Assembly (NCBI GenBank): GCA_009885955.1
Contig: VFJS01000055.1
Location: 62,001-126,000, forward strand
Reading direction: 5' to 3'
DNA length: 64,000 nt
DNA from: Spirochaetia bacterium
GTDB taxonomy: Bacteria > Spirochaetota > UBA4802 > UBA5550
How positions within the stretch are numbered: position 1 is the first letter of the stretch; each line of letters begins with the position of its first letter. The translations under genes and the position numbers were made by a program. This document shows, piece by piece, positions 34,790-44,643 of this stretch. The notes beneath the pieces were generated by a model that was given only the letters and a program-made list of their open reading frames with translations, had not been told where the DNA came from and ran no database searches.

Positions 34790-36820
34790 CTACTTTACCA
34801 GTTTTGCCCTTCGTCTTTTAAGGGGAAAAACCTGATCGCTTGCGAATATCTGTTCCAGGTCGCTCTTCTTCTCAGGGAGCGCTGAGGAAATAAGCGTATC
34901 AACCCCGCTTACCGTAAAAATAAGTTTTTGTTTTACCCCTTTGCTCCCCTCGGAAGAATTATTGTATTTGTACACGACATATTTATCCCCTGGGCTTATA
35001 CCATCATACAGGCCCAGGTTTACAATAATGCCTTCATCATTCAATTTAAGGATCCGCCCCTTATAGGGTATGATATTGTACATTCTTCTTACAGCCCTGA
35101 GGGAGAGTTTGAGCAGGCTATCCTTGCCGGATTCTGACATGCTGAATTCATCAATGACCACACCCCTTGAAAAATCAATTAATCTGATATTCAGTGATAT
35201 ATAGCTGTTTCTCTCATAATAACTGCCATACACAATATAGTCAACGGGCTCAAGCTTCCCTGAACGTACGCGCGACCCGATGCTCTCCATGCTTTTCATC
35301 AGATGGTTTTCATTTCCTGAAAGCCCCCTCACCGTATCAACTCTTTTCCTGAAACCGGCCGTACTCATGCGCCCAAACTGGTTCATGGTAAATGTGAGCG
35401 CGTTTGCCATGACCTCGCCGGCATCGGGATGTTCCGAAACCCCCTCTGAAGAATCAAAGTTCATCACGAGAATACGGGGGACATCCCTGACGGGAAACTC
35501 CGATGAGAACCCCTCCCGGTGATACAGCCTCTCCCTCCTCTTCATCACCGCCATTTCCAGCATATCCTGATATTTTTTTTCAGGATACATTCTGAGCAGG
35601 TTCTTCAGTTCATCAATGTAAAACCTGTTGTAATCAAGTGCGGAGTAGTATCCTATCAAAGCCTCCCTGGCCCCCCTGTCCATGGGGTTCAGAAGCAGGG
35701 CCCTCCTGAGATACAGTATTGAATCATCTGCAAGGTTTCTTTCCATACTTCTGGCAGCGAGTCTGAAATTTTCCTTGTTGAGCATGTCCCTGGAAGGATG
35801 CCCTATTTTAATATCCCTGAAAACGAGAAAATCTTCAAGCCTTCCGATGAGGATGGGGTCAAAAGGGGCCTCTTTCAATGCAAGAAGAAAATATTCCAGA
35901 GCTGAGTCAGCATCACCATGGCGGTCATAGGCGGCTGCAAGGCTGTACAGCATGGCAGGGCTGTTTACGGCTTTTCTGGAAATCTTATAATAATGTATTG
36001 CCTCCTGATAATTATCCTGGTCCGCGCTTTTATCGCCCCCGCCCATGTTTCCCTGGTAAAAATATATATTCCCCATGATCCTGCCGGCATGGTAGCTGGC
36101 AGGCTGGATGGAGAGCGCGTTTTTCAGGGCATCAACGGCGCTTTCAAGGGATTCCTCCCGGTCATTGCTGATGTAATCCCTGAACAGTATCTCACCGAGC
36201 TTGACATAGCCCCGGGGAGACTCACTGTTCACATCAATGGCCTTTTCCACATACTTCCTTGCATCGGCCAGCCTGTTGTCGCGGATCTTCAAATCTGCCA
36301 TGAGGAACAGGGTATCAGTATGATAGGGATGAATTTTCAGTATGCCGTCAACTTTTCTCCTGGTCCAGGTAAATTTTTCCATGTTATAGTAAAGGTTCGC
36401 GATGCCGTATTTCGCATCCGCGTTCTCTTCCGAGATCTTCACGGCATGATTGAAATATTCCATGGCAAGGGTAAATTTCCCAAGCTGCGTAAAAATGAGC
36501 CCCAGTCCAATCATTGCACTATCGGAATTTTTATCAATCTTCAGGGCCTGGGAATACATGTCGATGGACGGTTCAAGGGCGCCAACTTCATAATATGCCC
36601 GTCCAAGGCCGAGAAGGGCATCCCGGTATTTTGAATTTTTGTTCAACGCGTTTTTAAAGCTGAATATGGCCTTATAACTGTCACCCTTTTTTAAATAGTC
36701 CCATCCTTCACTATTCAATGATATAGGATTTTTAATTTCAGCTCTGCCGGTATTCAAAAACAGAACAACGGTAAAAAAAATTAATAGCATTTTATTGAAA
36801 AGATGGTTTTTATTTTTCAT
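34790..36820 (-). CDS. TPR-repeat protein with CsgG/FlgT-like C-terminal domain
   Basis: A 676-residue exported protein with a signal peptide (about 1-27). Residues about 35-420 hold roughly nine or ten tetratricopeptide repeats (for example ALLGLGRAYYEVGALEPSI). Residues about 445-640 resemble a CsgG/FlgO-FlgT-type domain: RILVMNFDSSEGVSEHPDAG, VDYIVYGSYYERN and a final beta part KGRILKLNDEGIIVNLGLYD. Such domains build outer-membrane or periplasmic assemblies. Its place upstream of the flagellins suggests a cell-envelope role near the flagellum, but this is inferred. Confidence 0.75.
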   Translation of the reverse strand: MKNKNHLFNKMLLIFFTVVLFLNTGRAEIKNPISLNSEGWDYLKKGDSYKAIFSFKNALNKNSKYRDALLGLGRAYYEVGALEPSIDMYSQALKIDKNSDSAMIGLGLIFTQLGKFTLAMEYFNHAVKISEENADAKYGIANLYYNMEKFTWTRRKVDGILKIHPYHTDTLFLMADLKIRDNRLADARKYVEKAIDVNSESPRGYVKLGEILFRDYISNDREESLESAVDALKNALSIQPASYHAGRIMGNIYFYQGNMGGGDKSADQDNYQEAIHYYKISRKAVNSPAMLYSLAAAYDRHGDADSALEYFLLALKEAPFDPILIGRLEDFLVFRDIKIGHPSRDMLNKENFRLAARSMERNLADDSILYLRRALLLNPMDRGAREALIGYYSALDYNRFYIDELKNLLRMYPEKKYQDMLEMAVMKRRERLYHREGFSSEFPVRDVPRILVMNFDSSEGVSEHPDAGEVMANALTFTMNQFGRMSTAGFRKRVDTVRGLSGNENHLMKSMESIGSRVRSGKLEPVDYIVYGSYYERNSYISLNIRLIDFSRGVVIDEFSMSESGKDSLLKLSLRAVRRMYNIIPYKGRILKLNDEGIIVNLGLYDGISPGDKYVVYKYNNSSEGSKGVKQKLIFTVSGVDTLISSALPEKKSDLEQIFASDQVFPLKRRRAKLVK

Positions 36821-36885
36821 CTGATTATCATACCCCGATATTTAAATACATCCATACATTAAATTCACCAGTCAGGGAATTAAGG

Positions 36886-37599
36886 TCATTGGCGGAATAG
36901 CCTGAGGTCATTGACCATTATTCCATGGACCCATCCCGTCCCTGCCAGGAGATCCATGTCTTTTCTGCTCTTCGCAACCCATGGATATATTTTATAACCC
37001 GCGTCACTGGCCCATTTGAGTTCAGATGTATATGCCGAATCGATTCCGGGATGCAGGGAATATACATCAAGTTCACGGATTTCTTCGCGGAATTTAATCC
37101 ACAGCGAATCGTACAGCATCCCGGTTTTTATGTTACGGTTAATCCCTTTCATGCGGAGAAGGGAGTGATGGTCAAAGGATGATATAACTGCCGATTCAAT
37201 AGAATCAAATTTTGTGAGTGTTTCAACAAGTTCTTTTTCAATGCCGGCGTAATTATTCGGGCAGTTTTTAATTTCAATATTCAGCAAAATTTTTCCTGCT
37301 GAAAGTTCCAGGACCTCTTCGAGGGTGGGAATTTGTATCATCCCCTTCCCGAAATTAAAACTGTAATCATATTCCCGTAACTCATTCAGGGTAAAATCTT
37401 TAACCATTCCGGTACCATTGGAGGTCCTGTCTATGGAATCATCATGGATAACCACTATCCGTCCGTCCCTTGACAGGTGGATGTCAAATTCAATCATGTC
37501 TGCGCCGAATTCAATGGCCTTGATGAATGCCGGGATTGTGTTTTCAGGATACTTTTCTGAATAACCCCTGTGCGCAATTTTTAATATTCTGTCTGTCAT
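36886..37599 (-). CDS. Glycerophosphodiester phosphodiesterase
   Basis: Hydrolyses glycerophosphodiesters to glycerol-3-phosphate plus alcohol. From the ATG at 37599 the protein has 237 residues starting MTDRILKIAHRGYSEKYPENT. Catalytic landmarks are HRG, the EFDIHLSRDGRIVVIHDD metal site and DRTSNGTG. Only weak ribosome-binding sites are seen, so a start at 37626 or 37686 cannot be excluded. There is no signal peptide, so it acts in the cytoplasm. Divergent from the MBL-fold gene. Confidence 0.9.
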   Translation of the reverse strand: MTDRILKIAHRGYSEKYPENTIPAFIKAIEFGADMIEFDIHLSRDGRIVVIHDDSIDRTSNGTGMVKDFTLNELREYDYSFNFGKGMIQIPTLEEVLELSAGKILLNIEIKNCPNNYAGIEKELVETLTKFDSIESAVISSFDHHSLLRMKGINRNIKTGMLYDSLWIKFREEIRELDVYSLHPGIDSAYTSELKWASDAGYKIYPWVAKSRKDMDLLAGTGWVHGIMVNDLRLFRQ

Positions 37600-37730
37600 A
37601 AAATAGTGATTATCAGGATGTGCCATTCTCACTTGATTGCATAATTTAATAAATGCGACATAATTTTTCAAGTAAAATTTGTTCAATTATTCCAGGTTCT
37701 CTTAAAAAAAATTAACTTGCAATTTATTCA

Positions 37731-38414
37731 ATGGCTAAATTTATAAGTGCTATCATGAAAATAACATCAAACATATTCCAGGTAGGCGGTCAGGCGCTGT
37801 CCCATCAAAGCGATGCAGCGGTCTACCTGATCAAATCCGGCGATGAGGCGGCGCTGGTCGATGCCGGCACGGGAAAAGGATCTGAGGATTTATTCAGCAA
37901 TATCAGGGAAACCGGAACGGAACTGGAATTCATTAAGTACATCTTCGTTACGCATTGCCACTATGACCATGCAGGCGGGATAAACCAGATCCGGGAAATC
38001 ACCGGGAGCCGGGTAGTAGCCCATGCCCTCGATGCCCCCTATATAGAATCGGGAGATCCCGAAATGACTGCTTCGTCATGGTACAGGGAGGACATGGACC
38101 CTTCGTGGGTCGATATAAAAATCCCGGAAAATGAAAAAAAGTTTACCATCGGCAGCCTGGAAATTTCATTCATCCACACACCGGGCCATACCCCCGGCTC
38201 CTCGGTAATCACCCTGATATCCGACGGGCTGCTTATCCTCTTCGGCCAGGATATCCATGGCCCGCTCAATGACCTGTTCAGGTCAGACAGGCAGGAGTAC
38301 GAAAAATCGCTGAAATTTCTCCTCACGTTGAACGCGGATATACTTTGCGAAGGACATTTCGGCATCTATAAGGGGAGAGAAAGGGTAAAAGATTTTATTG
38401 AATCATTTTTATAA
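37731..38414 (+). CDS. MBL-fold metallo-hydrolase
   Basis: A 227-residue metallo-beta-lactamase-fold enzyme with the zinc motif THCHYDHAGG, a second ligand region in FIHTPGHTPGSS and Asp/His in FGQDIHGP and CEGHFGIY. The family hydrolyses thioesters, lactones or related bonds; the substrate is unknown. An ATG at 37755 is an alternative start. The next gene starts nine bases after the stop, so the two are probably co-transcribed. Confidence 0.86.
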   Translation: MAKFISAIMKITSNIFQVGGQALSHQSDAAVYLIKSGDEAALVDAGTGKGSEDLFSNIRETGTELEFIKYIFVTHCHYDHAGGINQIREITGSRVVAHALDAPYIESGDPEMTASSWYREDMDPSWVDIKIPENEKKFTIGSLEISFIHTPGHTPGSSVITLISDGLLILFGQDIHGPLNDLFRSDRQEYEKSLKFLLTLNADILCEGHFGIYKGRERVKDFIESFL

Positions 38415-38422
38415 CTCACTTC

Positions 38423-39334
38423 ATGAATAACAAAATTTTAAAATCTACGGCAGAAAAAAAAAGAAACAGGTTCACAGCCTTTTTCGTTTCAATCATTTTC
38501 ACCGGGTTCGGACAGATCTATAATGGAAACCTTTATTCCGGTATAGTCCTGCTTATCATACGGTCAATTTCGCTGATGATCATCCCTGTATACCTGCAGA
38601 TACATCCGGGGCATGACAGTTTAGACCTGGCGCTGTCGTCCATTTTTTTCAACGCAGTTATTTTTATCTATTCACCTGCCGAAGCATTGTATTCATCAAG
38701 CAGGGTAAGAATTATCAAACTGAAAAAATGTAATTCAATTTTTGCTTATGCTGTCTTTATTATTTCAAATATATTCCTTACATCACTTTCATTTTTTATT
38801 ATTATGAATTTCTTTGACATACGGGAAATCCGCGAAACGTCATCAATATTGTTCAGAAAGGGGGACAGGGTGCTTGTCCTCAAATTAAAAAAAGAAGGCT
38901 TCCAGCGGGGAGAAATGGTTGAATACAATGAGTCGGGCGCTTTAAAAACAGGAAGGATAATCGGGGCGGGAGGCGATACTGTGAAGCAGGAGAACTACAC
39001 TTTTTCAGTAAACGAAATCCCGCTGGGCATCGGCACCTTCGATGAGAACGAGATGGCCAGGCTGGCTTTAGGCGATTACAATAAAATCCTGTCCGAATCA
39101 TATCATAAAATAAAATACCCCGTTAAAGTGGATATAGAAAAAAATATCCCCGGTAAAGCGGAGCCAGGAAATCTTATAAAAAATGGTGAGTTCCTGATCG
39201 CCGCGGACAACAGGGAAACAGGGAATTTTTACAGAATCATAAAAAAAGAATCCATAACCGGAAGGATTGAGGGGGTATTGTTCTCCCGTGATTTCAAGAG
39301 GATGCTGATTAAACCGTATCTGACTAAAATATAA
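38423..39334 (+). CDS. Signal peptidase I-like membrane protein without catalytic residues
   Basis: A 303-residue protein. Residues 15-135 have about four membrane helices beginning with a GFGQIYNGNLYSG motif. Residues about 140-295 have the S26 fold pattern: KGDRVLVLKLKK, GRIIGAGGDTVKQ, a short VNEIPLG and GEFLIAADNRETGNFY. In active enzymes S-M-x-P-T precedes GD; here the equivalent stretch is TSSILFRKGD, with no SM-P, and the general-base Lys before R-x-x-x-x-x-GD is Gly. It is therefore probably inactive as a protease, or uses shifted residues. Confidence 0.7.
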   Translation: MNNKILKSTAEKKRNRFTAFFVSIIFTGFGQIYNGNLYSGIVLLIIRSISLMIIPVYLQIHPGHDSLDLALSSIFFNAVIFIYSPAEALYSSSRVRIIKLKKCNSIFAYAVFIISNIFLTSLSFFIIMNFFDIREIRETSSILFRKGDRVLVLKLKKEGFQRGEMVEYNESGALKTGRIIGAGGDTVKQENYTFSVNEIPLGIGTFDENEMARLALGDYNKILSESYHKIKYPVKVDIEKNIPGKAEPGNLIKNGEFLIAADNRETGNFYRIIKKESITGRIEGVLFSRDFKRMLIKPYLTKI

Positions 39335-39344
39335 TCAGCTGAGG

Positions 39345-40091
39345 CTATGGAGTAATCAAATCCAGGACACCGTTGATAAAGGCCAGGGGATGGACCGGGT
39401 TCCCAGGCACATACAGGTCAATACGGTTATTATCAGCAAACGCCCTGTTTAACGCGCCGGTTCCGGCAAATATCCCGCCGCTTATCGCGTCGGTTCCCGC
39501 AAGAATGATGATTTTAGGATGGGGGACGGCTTCATAGCATATCCGGAGCGGTTCTGCCATGTTCTCGGTGATGGGGCCTGTGATGACAATTCCATCGGCA
39601 TGCCTGGGGGAAGCAACAAATTCAATGCCGAAGCGCCCCATGTCAAAATTTACATTTCCGCAGGCATTGAGCTCAAGTTCACAGCTGTTATCCCCGCCGG
39701 CAGAGACCTGACGGAGCTTGAGCGACCCTCTGAAAAACCGGTGGACCTCGCTGCGGATGTTACCCCTGTCAACTGAAATGGGCCTGTCCTCATTCTCCCT
39801 GACCACAAGCATGTCACGGTCATTGGATGCCAGCCTGTAATCCGCGGTGAACATTATCTTCCCGGGGAATGCGAAAGAGCATTCGCCGCAGAATGTGCAT
39901 TTCCCCAGGTCCAGGGACACCGGCCCGGTAGAGATGGCATCAACCGGGCAGATACCGGCGAGCTTTTTTTCATTAATCCTGATTCCCGAAATTACCGGCC
40001 GCCCCTTAAAAATCCCCGGGACTGCGGCCTTAGTCACGTCGGGGATATATTGCTTCCCCTGATGCGCGAGTATAATAAAATTTTTTATCAT
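39345..40091 (-). CDS. Ehr complex ferredoxin/NuoB-like fusion subunit (HyfH-HyfI-like)
   Basis: A 248-residue fusion. Residues 30-85 are a ferredoxin-like domain keeping only the ligands of one [4Fe-4S] cluster: C48 plus C65, C68, C71 in CTFCGEC; position 75, normally Cys, is Phe, and the first CxxCxxC is absent. Residues 115-248 are a NuoB/HycG-like domain (FGIEFVASPRHADGIVITGP). Of the four ligands of the proximal N2-type cluster only C137 remains: the others are Asp, Asp (GTDAISGG) and Asn (GNPVHP). It is the last gene of the operon and starts 12 bases after the large-subunit stop. Confidence 0.85.
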   Translation of the reverse strand: MIKNFIILAHQGKQYIPDVTKAAVPGIFKGRPVISGIRINEKKLAGICPVDAISTGPVSLDLGKCTFCGECSFAFPGKIMFTADYRLASNDRDMLVVRENEDRPISVDRGNIRSEVHRFFRGSLKLRQVSAGGDNSCELELNACGNVNFDMGRFGIEFVASPRHADGIVITGPITENMAEPLRICYEAVPHPKIIILAGTDAISGGIFAGTGALNRAFADNNRIDLYVPGNPVHPLAFINGVLDLITP

Positions 40092-40103
40092 CTATCACCC
40101 TTC

Positions 40104-41603
40104 CTAAAGATCATGGCCGCAATATGACAGGCTGAAGCTCTTATTGCAAATGGGAAAATCTGATATCTCATTATTCCTTACCGCCAGCGCAAGGGCGAGC
40201 CAGTTATGAAAGGAGGGGTCCTTTATTTTGTATGATACAAGTTCCCCCTTACCCCCGGTAATTGCGCAGTGGCATATCTCCCCCCTCCAGCCTTCCACCA
40301 GTGAAATTGAAAATGTATCCGGGTCCGGTGATTTTAAATTTTCCCTCTTATTATCAGCAGGCGGGATATCTTTCAGCAGCTCCCGTATATGGGCAATGGA
40401 CTGGCTTATTTCCTCCCTGCGGACCTGCGACCTGGAACATACATCCCCATGGTACTTTATCACAGGCTCATGCCCCAGCTTTTCATACATATCGTGGGGA
40501 TGGGAAGACCGGATGTCCCTTTTATTATTGGATGCCCTGGCCGCCATTCCCACAACTCCCAGGAGCCTTGAGCTTTTAATATCTACCACGCCGGTCTTTT
40601 CGAGCCTTGCAAGGACACTCGATGACTTGAAGAGCCTGTCGCTCATTTCATTGAAATCGGGCTCATATTCATCAAATAATTCAATCAGCCTGCTGCCGAG
40701 CTCACCGGTAAATTGATAATTGGTTTTACCCGCTCTGATAAGGCCCTTAGCAAGCCGGTTGCCGCACCATTCCTGAAAATAATTTATCACCGGTGTGCGG
40801 AGTCTGCCGAACACAGAACTCCCCAGCTGGTAGGCTATGTCTGTGCATATGGCGCTGAGGTCGCCAGTGTGCATGGCAATCCTTTCAAGCTCAAGTGCAA
40901 GAGTGCGCTGGAACATGAGGCCAAAATCGGGCACAAATCCGCAGAGCCCCTCCCAGAGATTGACAAATGCCGCTGAATGGCCGGCCGCGGTGTCTCCGGC
41001 TATGGATTCAGCCAGGGTGCTCCGTTGGAGTATTTTTTTCTTTTCAAGAAATAACCTCTCGATTCCCCGGTGCTGGTACCCGAGCTGTATTTCCAGATGG
41101 AGAATCTGTTCGCCGTTGCAGATAAATCTGAAATGGCCGGGTTCAATAATACCGGCGTGTATCGGGCCCACTCCCACTTCGTGAAGTTCCTCGCTCTCCG
41201 ATGAGAAAAATGGATAATTCAAAACCCGGGCCGGCCTGTCGGCCCTGTCTGATGAATAACGTACCGGCTTGAGCCATGGATGATCCGGATAGGTTATGCC
41301 GAAATTTTCATGGATCTCCCTCTCGAATTTCTCAAAGGCCGGATTATGGGCTGCAAAGGAGCTGAGCTCTTCCGATGAATTCACCAGGGCCGATGATACA
41401 TATATATCATGTGTCTCATCGGCGGCGATTGCGCAGAAAAGCCTGACCTTCCCGCCGGCTGGACAGCCGAAATAACTGACGCAATGATTGTTCACATTGT
41501 CAGACATTATACTGACATTGGCCTCCATGAACCTGCTATATGGCGCTACAGGTATTTTTTTCAATGAAACAGATGAGTTGTTTTTTAAGGTTATATAATT
41601 CAT
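40104..41603 (-). CDS. Ehr complex large subunit (NuoCD/HyfG-like) without NiFe ligands
   Basis: A 499-residue protein with a NuoC-like N-terminal part (about 1-120) and a NuoD/hydrogenase-large-subunit body. HAGIIEPGHFRF and GYQHRGIERLF are typical. The L1 CxxC motif of NiFe hydrogenases is replaced by ESIAGDTAAGHS, and the C-terminal DPCxxC region reads DFPICNKSFSLSYCGHDL. No NiFe centre can be bound, so this is neither a hydrogenase nor a standard complex I. It belongs to the energy-converting hydrogenase-related (Ehr) group. Confidence 0.87.
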   Translation of the reverse strand: MNYITLKNNSSVSLKKIPVAPYSRFMEANVSIMSDNVNNHCVSYFGCPAGGKVRLFCAIAADETHDIYVSSALVNSSEELSSFAAHNPAFEKFEREIHENFGITYPDHPWLKPVRYSSDRADRPARVLNYPFFSSESEELHEVGVGPIHAGIIEPGHFRFICNGEQILHLEIQLGYQHRGIERLFLEKKKILQRSTLAESIAGDTAAGHSAAFVNLWEGLCGFVPDFGLMFQRTLALELERIAMHTGDLSAICTDIAYQLGSSVFGRLRTPVINYFQEWCGNRLAKGLIRAGKTNYQFTGELGSRLIELFDEYEPDFNEMSDRLFKSSSVLARLEKTGVVDIKSSRLLGVVGMAARASNNKRDIRSSHPHDMYEKLGHEPVIKYHGDVCSRSQVRREEISQSIAHIRELLKDIPPADNKRENLKSPDPDTFSISLVEGWRGEICHCAITGGKGELVSYKIKDPSFHNWLALALAVRNNEISDFPICNKSFSLSYCGHDL

Positions 41604-41643
41604 ATTCAGACGTCTCTAAAAATCAGATTTTTCATCCCCCTTT

Positions 41644-43071
41644 TTATTTCGGCAAATACTGTATCGCTTCCCTGATCATTAATGTGAACTGCACCGGCGG
41701 ATTCAGCCCCAGGTACATGGCGATCCCGAGCAGGATGAACTGGGACAGTGACTCCCATGGATTGCTCCTTTTCACTTTTGAGTCATCGAATCCCTCCACG
41801 GGAATAAAAAGGAGCTTCATCATATTAGCGCCGAAGCTCCATATGATCACCGATAAAAATACCAGGACCAGGATCAACACGGCAAAGTAACGGGCCTCAA
41901 AGAGCGACCTGAATATCATGAACTCGCTTACGAAGAGTCCCGACGGCGGCATGGCCGTTGCAGAGATGAATCCAAGGAGGAGGACCGCGGCGCCTGCCCT
42001 GTTATACCTGAAATAATTTCCCGTGTCATAGATGCTCTTGCTCTGGAATACCCGGTACACATAATTGTACTGGAAAAAGAGGGCGGGCTTGATGAGGGAG
42101 TGGAGGATGATGTGAAGTATGGCGGCGTAATACCCGGCCCCTCCTGCAACGAGGCCGAGCATGACAATACCCATGTGCTCCACACCTGAATAGGCGAAAA
42201 TTCTTTTTATGTTTTTTACCTTTGCCATGTAAACCATGGCGACAAAGATGGAACAGAGAGCCGCGATGAGTATAACATTGTTCGCCCATGCATGGAGCCC
42301 GGTATTTGAGACAATCACATAGACCCTGAATATGCCGGTAAAGCCCATGGTCATGAGGACGCTGGAAAACAGGGCCCCTGCCGGGGCCGGGGCCTTGTCC
42401 TTGGCATCAATACCGGCCGTGTACATGGGGAATAAACCGAGTTTGGCCGTATATCCGGTAAATATGAATATGAAGGCCAACTTCAGCCAGACCTTGTTCA
42501 TCCCCGGCGCATTGGCCAGAAGGGTGTCGAAAAAAAGGTCCTCGGTGCCCGCATGCTGCAGCGACAGGCTCAAAAACAGGATGCCGATGAAGACAAAGGT
42601 TATGCTGATGGCGCATATGAACACATATTTCCATGCGCCCTCTAGCGACCTCCTGTTCCGGTGGTGATAGATAAGCGCCGATGCGCACAGGGTGGTAATT
42701 TCAACAAAGATCCAGATGACCGCGATGTGGTTTGAAAGATAGGCAGCGCCGGTGGCGGTAATGAGCGCCGTCATGGCTGAAAAAAATATCGCCCGTGTCC
42801 TTGGGGTCTCCCGGTGCGTTGCGATGTAGATGCGGGCATGGTATAATGCCGGGACGGCGATGATGCTCAGGGCTCCCATGAAAAGCATGGCAAGGGGGTC
42901 AAAGCAGAAATATACAGCTTCCGTTACATTAATATGAGTAAAGCCATAGGCGGTAAAACCGAGCTGGACCGCGGCAAAGAGGGCCATGAGCGCATAATTC
43001 GCGATTTTGTTTCTGTTTATGAAAATCAGGATGCTGATGATAAATTCCAGCGCTATAAATACTCCTGCCAT
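41644..43071 (-). CDS. HyfF-like proton-pumping antiporter subunit (NuoL/M/N family)
   Basis: A 475-residue protein with about 14 membrane helices. The proton-antiporter core is visible: VEITTLCASALIYHH carries the TM5 Glu, KLAFIFIFTGYTAKLGLFPM the TM7 Lys, and FAYSGVEHMGIVMLG the broken-helix region. It is closest to hydrogenase-4 component F. It is in the expected place after the HyfE-like gene and before the large subunit, with 16 bases between genes. Confidence 0.88.
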   Translation of the reverse strand: MAGVFIALEFIISILIFINRNKIANYALMALFAAVQLGFTAYGFTHINVTEAVYFCFDPLAMLFMGALSIIAVPALYHARIYIATHRETPRTRAIFFSAMTALITATGAAYLSNHIAVIWIFVEITTLCASALIYHHRNRRSLEGAWKYVFICAISITFVFIGILFLSLSLQHAGTEDLFFDTLLANAPGMNKVWLKLAFIFIFTGYTAKLGLFPMYTAGIDAKDKAPAPAGALFSSVLMTMGFTGIFRVYVIVSNTGLHAWANNVILIAALCSIFVAMVYMAKVKNIKRIFAYSGVEHMGIVMLGLVAGGAGYYAAILHIILHSLIKPALFFQYNYVYRVFQSKSIYDTGNYFRYNRAGAAVLLLGFISATAMPPSGLFVSEFMIFRSLFEARYFAVLILVLVFLSVIIWSFGANMMKLLFIPVEGFDDSKVKRSNPWESLSQFILLGIAMYLGLNPPVQFTLMIREAIQYLPK

Positions 43072-43087
43072 GGCTCCTGCCTGCCCC

Positions 43088-43717
43088 TTAATCCTTCAGA
43101 TGCCGTAACTGGTGGACATCGGCATCCTTGATCACATTGCCTATTTTATTGAGAAAGATGCCGAGTATCAGCACGCTTGCAAAAATATCGAGCATGATGC
43201 CCATGTTCAGCAGCATGGGCATTTCATTCCCCACGGCAATGGACAGGACAAAAACACCGTTTTCAATAATCAGGTACCCCATGACATGGGTGATAATCTT
43301 GCTCCGCGTGGCGATGATGAAAAGCCCGATGAACAGCGTAGACAGGGCAACAACAAAATAGATCTTCTTGATAAAGGTATCGGAAATATAATATGATAAA
43401 ACTATAGTCGCGACTATGATACAGGTGATTGACATGAGGGATGTAAAGTTATGGAGGAACGGCTCCGCGTCCCTGGTCATTTTATTTTTTTTAATCAGGT
43501 GGACCAGGAAGGCCGGCACTGCAACAGTCTTGAACACGATGGTTTCAATGAGAATGAATACAAGGTTTCCAGTGCTCATGTCATGGAGCTCCAGCAGGGT
43601 GACCCAGAACAGGATGAAGCTCTGAAACGCGATTATCGTGATGAATGTCAGCAGCCTGTTCGCGATTCCCAGGTAAACCAGGGAGATAATAAATACAATG
43701 AGAAGTACATTTGTCAT
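43088..43717 (-). CDS. HyfE-like membrane subunit (NuoK-related)
   Basis: A 209-residue protein with about six membrane helices, matching hydrogenase-4 component E in length and in the segment RSKIITHVMGYLIIENGVF, whose Glu is the NuoK-type proton-channel residue. It links the antiporter modules to the membrane arm. Gaps to its neighbours are under 20 bases, so it is part of the Ehr operon. Confidence 0.87.
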   Translation of the reverse strand: MTNVLLIVFIISLVYLGIANRLLTFITIIAFQSFILFWVTLLELHDMSTGNLVFILIETIVFKTVAVPAFLVHLIKKNKMTRDAEPFLHNFTSLMSITCIIVATIVLSYYISDTFIKKIYFVVALSTLFIGLFIIATRSKIITHVMGYLIIENGVFVLSIAVGNEMPMLLNMGIMLDIFASVLILGIFLNKIGNVIKDADVHQLRHLKD

Positions 43718-43735
43718 AGGCTGTTCAATATCCCT

Positions 43736-44641
43736 TCAGCTGAATTTTCCAATAACCAAAAGCACTGCAAAAAAAATGAGGAGCGATACCGATGAAAGTA
43801 TGAATATGAACTGGGGATTGTGATTCATCCTGAACCGCGCCATAAATGACTCTATGGCCCCCACGGTAACCGCGAATATAACCTGAATCGCAAAAAATAT
43901 GAGAATGGTGATATATTCACCAAAGCCGGGAATGAAGAGGTTGGCGATTAAAGCGCCGTACATGGCAAACTTGAGGTTGACGCCGTGCATTATGAGGGCC
44001 AGGTCGAAACCGCTGTTATCCAGGACCATTACTTCATGTATCATGGTAAGCTCAAGGTGGGTCCTGGAGTCGTCCACGGGCATCCTGCTGTTTTCGATCA
44101 TTGCAATCATCACGAGGACAAAGGTCGTTAGGGCCCCCAGGGCAATGTTGATATGGGAGCCGAATTTCAGCGTTGAAAAAATACCGCTGAACGATGTATT
44201 CCCGGTGAGGAGGGCCAGGGAGCCCATGATGATAAAAAAAGCCGGTTCCGCGAGCATTGAGAAAAGGGCCTCGCGGCTGGCGCCCATCCCTTCAAAGCTG
44301 CTCCCGGTATCAAGGGCAGCAATGATCATAAAAAACTTACCAGCCGCAAGTACGTAGGCAAAAAAAACAAAATCCCCGTCAAAGGATATGAGCCCCCGGT
44401 ATTCCCCCACGGGCATGATACATATCCCCATGAGGATTGACGCGAAATATATGACCGGCGCAATCTGAAATATGATGCTCGTTGTATCGCTGAATACGGA
44501 ACCCTTTTTTAACTGCCTCAAAATATCCTTAACCGGCTGGAATATCCCGGGGCCCTTCCGGCCCGAGGCAATGCTCCTGGCCCGTATCACAATGCCGGAA
44601 AAAAACATGGCTGCTGTCAGTATGAGTATCAGGCTTATCAT
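43736..44641 (-). CDS. HyfC/HycD-like membrane subunit (NuoH-related)
   Basis: A 301-residue protein with about eight membrane helices. NuoH-family landmarks are GPGIFQPVKDILRQLKKGS after the first helix and the acidic loop SRMPVDDSRTHLELTMIHE, which contacts the large subunit. This is the connection between the soluble module and ion pumping. It starts two bases after the HyfB-like stop, so the two genes are tightly coupled. Confidence 0.9.
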   Translation of the reverse strand: MISLILILTAAMFFSGIVIRARSIASGRKGPGIFQPVKDILRQLKKGSVFSDTTSIIFQIAPVIYFASILMGICIMPVGEYRGLISFDGDFVFFAYVLAAGKFFMIIAALDTGSSFEGMGASREALFSMLAEPAFFIIMGSLALLTGNTSFSGIFSTLKFGSHINIALGALTTFVLVMIAMIENSRMPVDDSRTHLELTMIHEVMVLDNSGFDLALIMHGVNLKFAMYGALIANLFIPGFGEYITILIFFAIQVIFAVTVGAIESFMARFRMNHNPQFIFILSSVSLLIFFAVLLVIGKFS

Positions 44642-44643
44642 AT

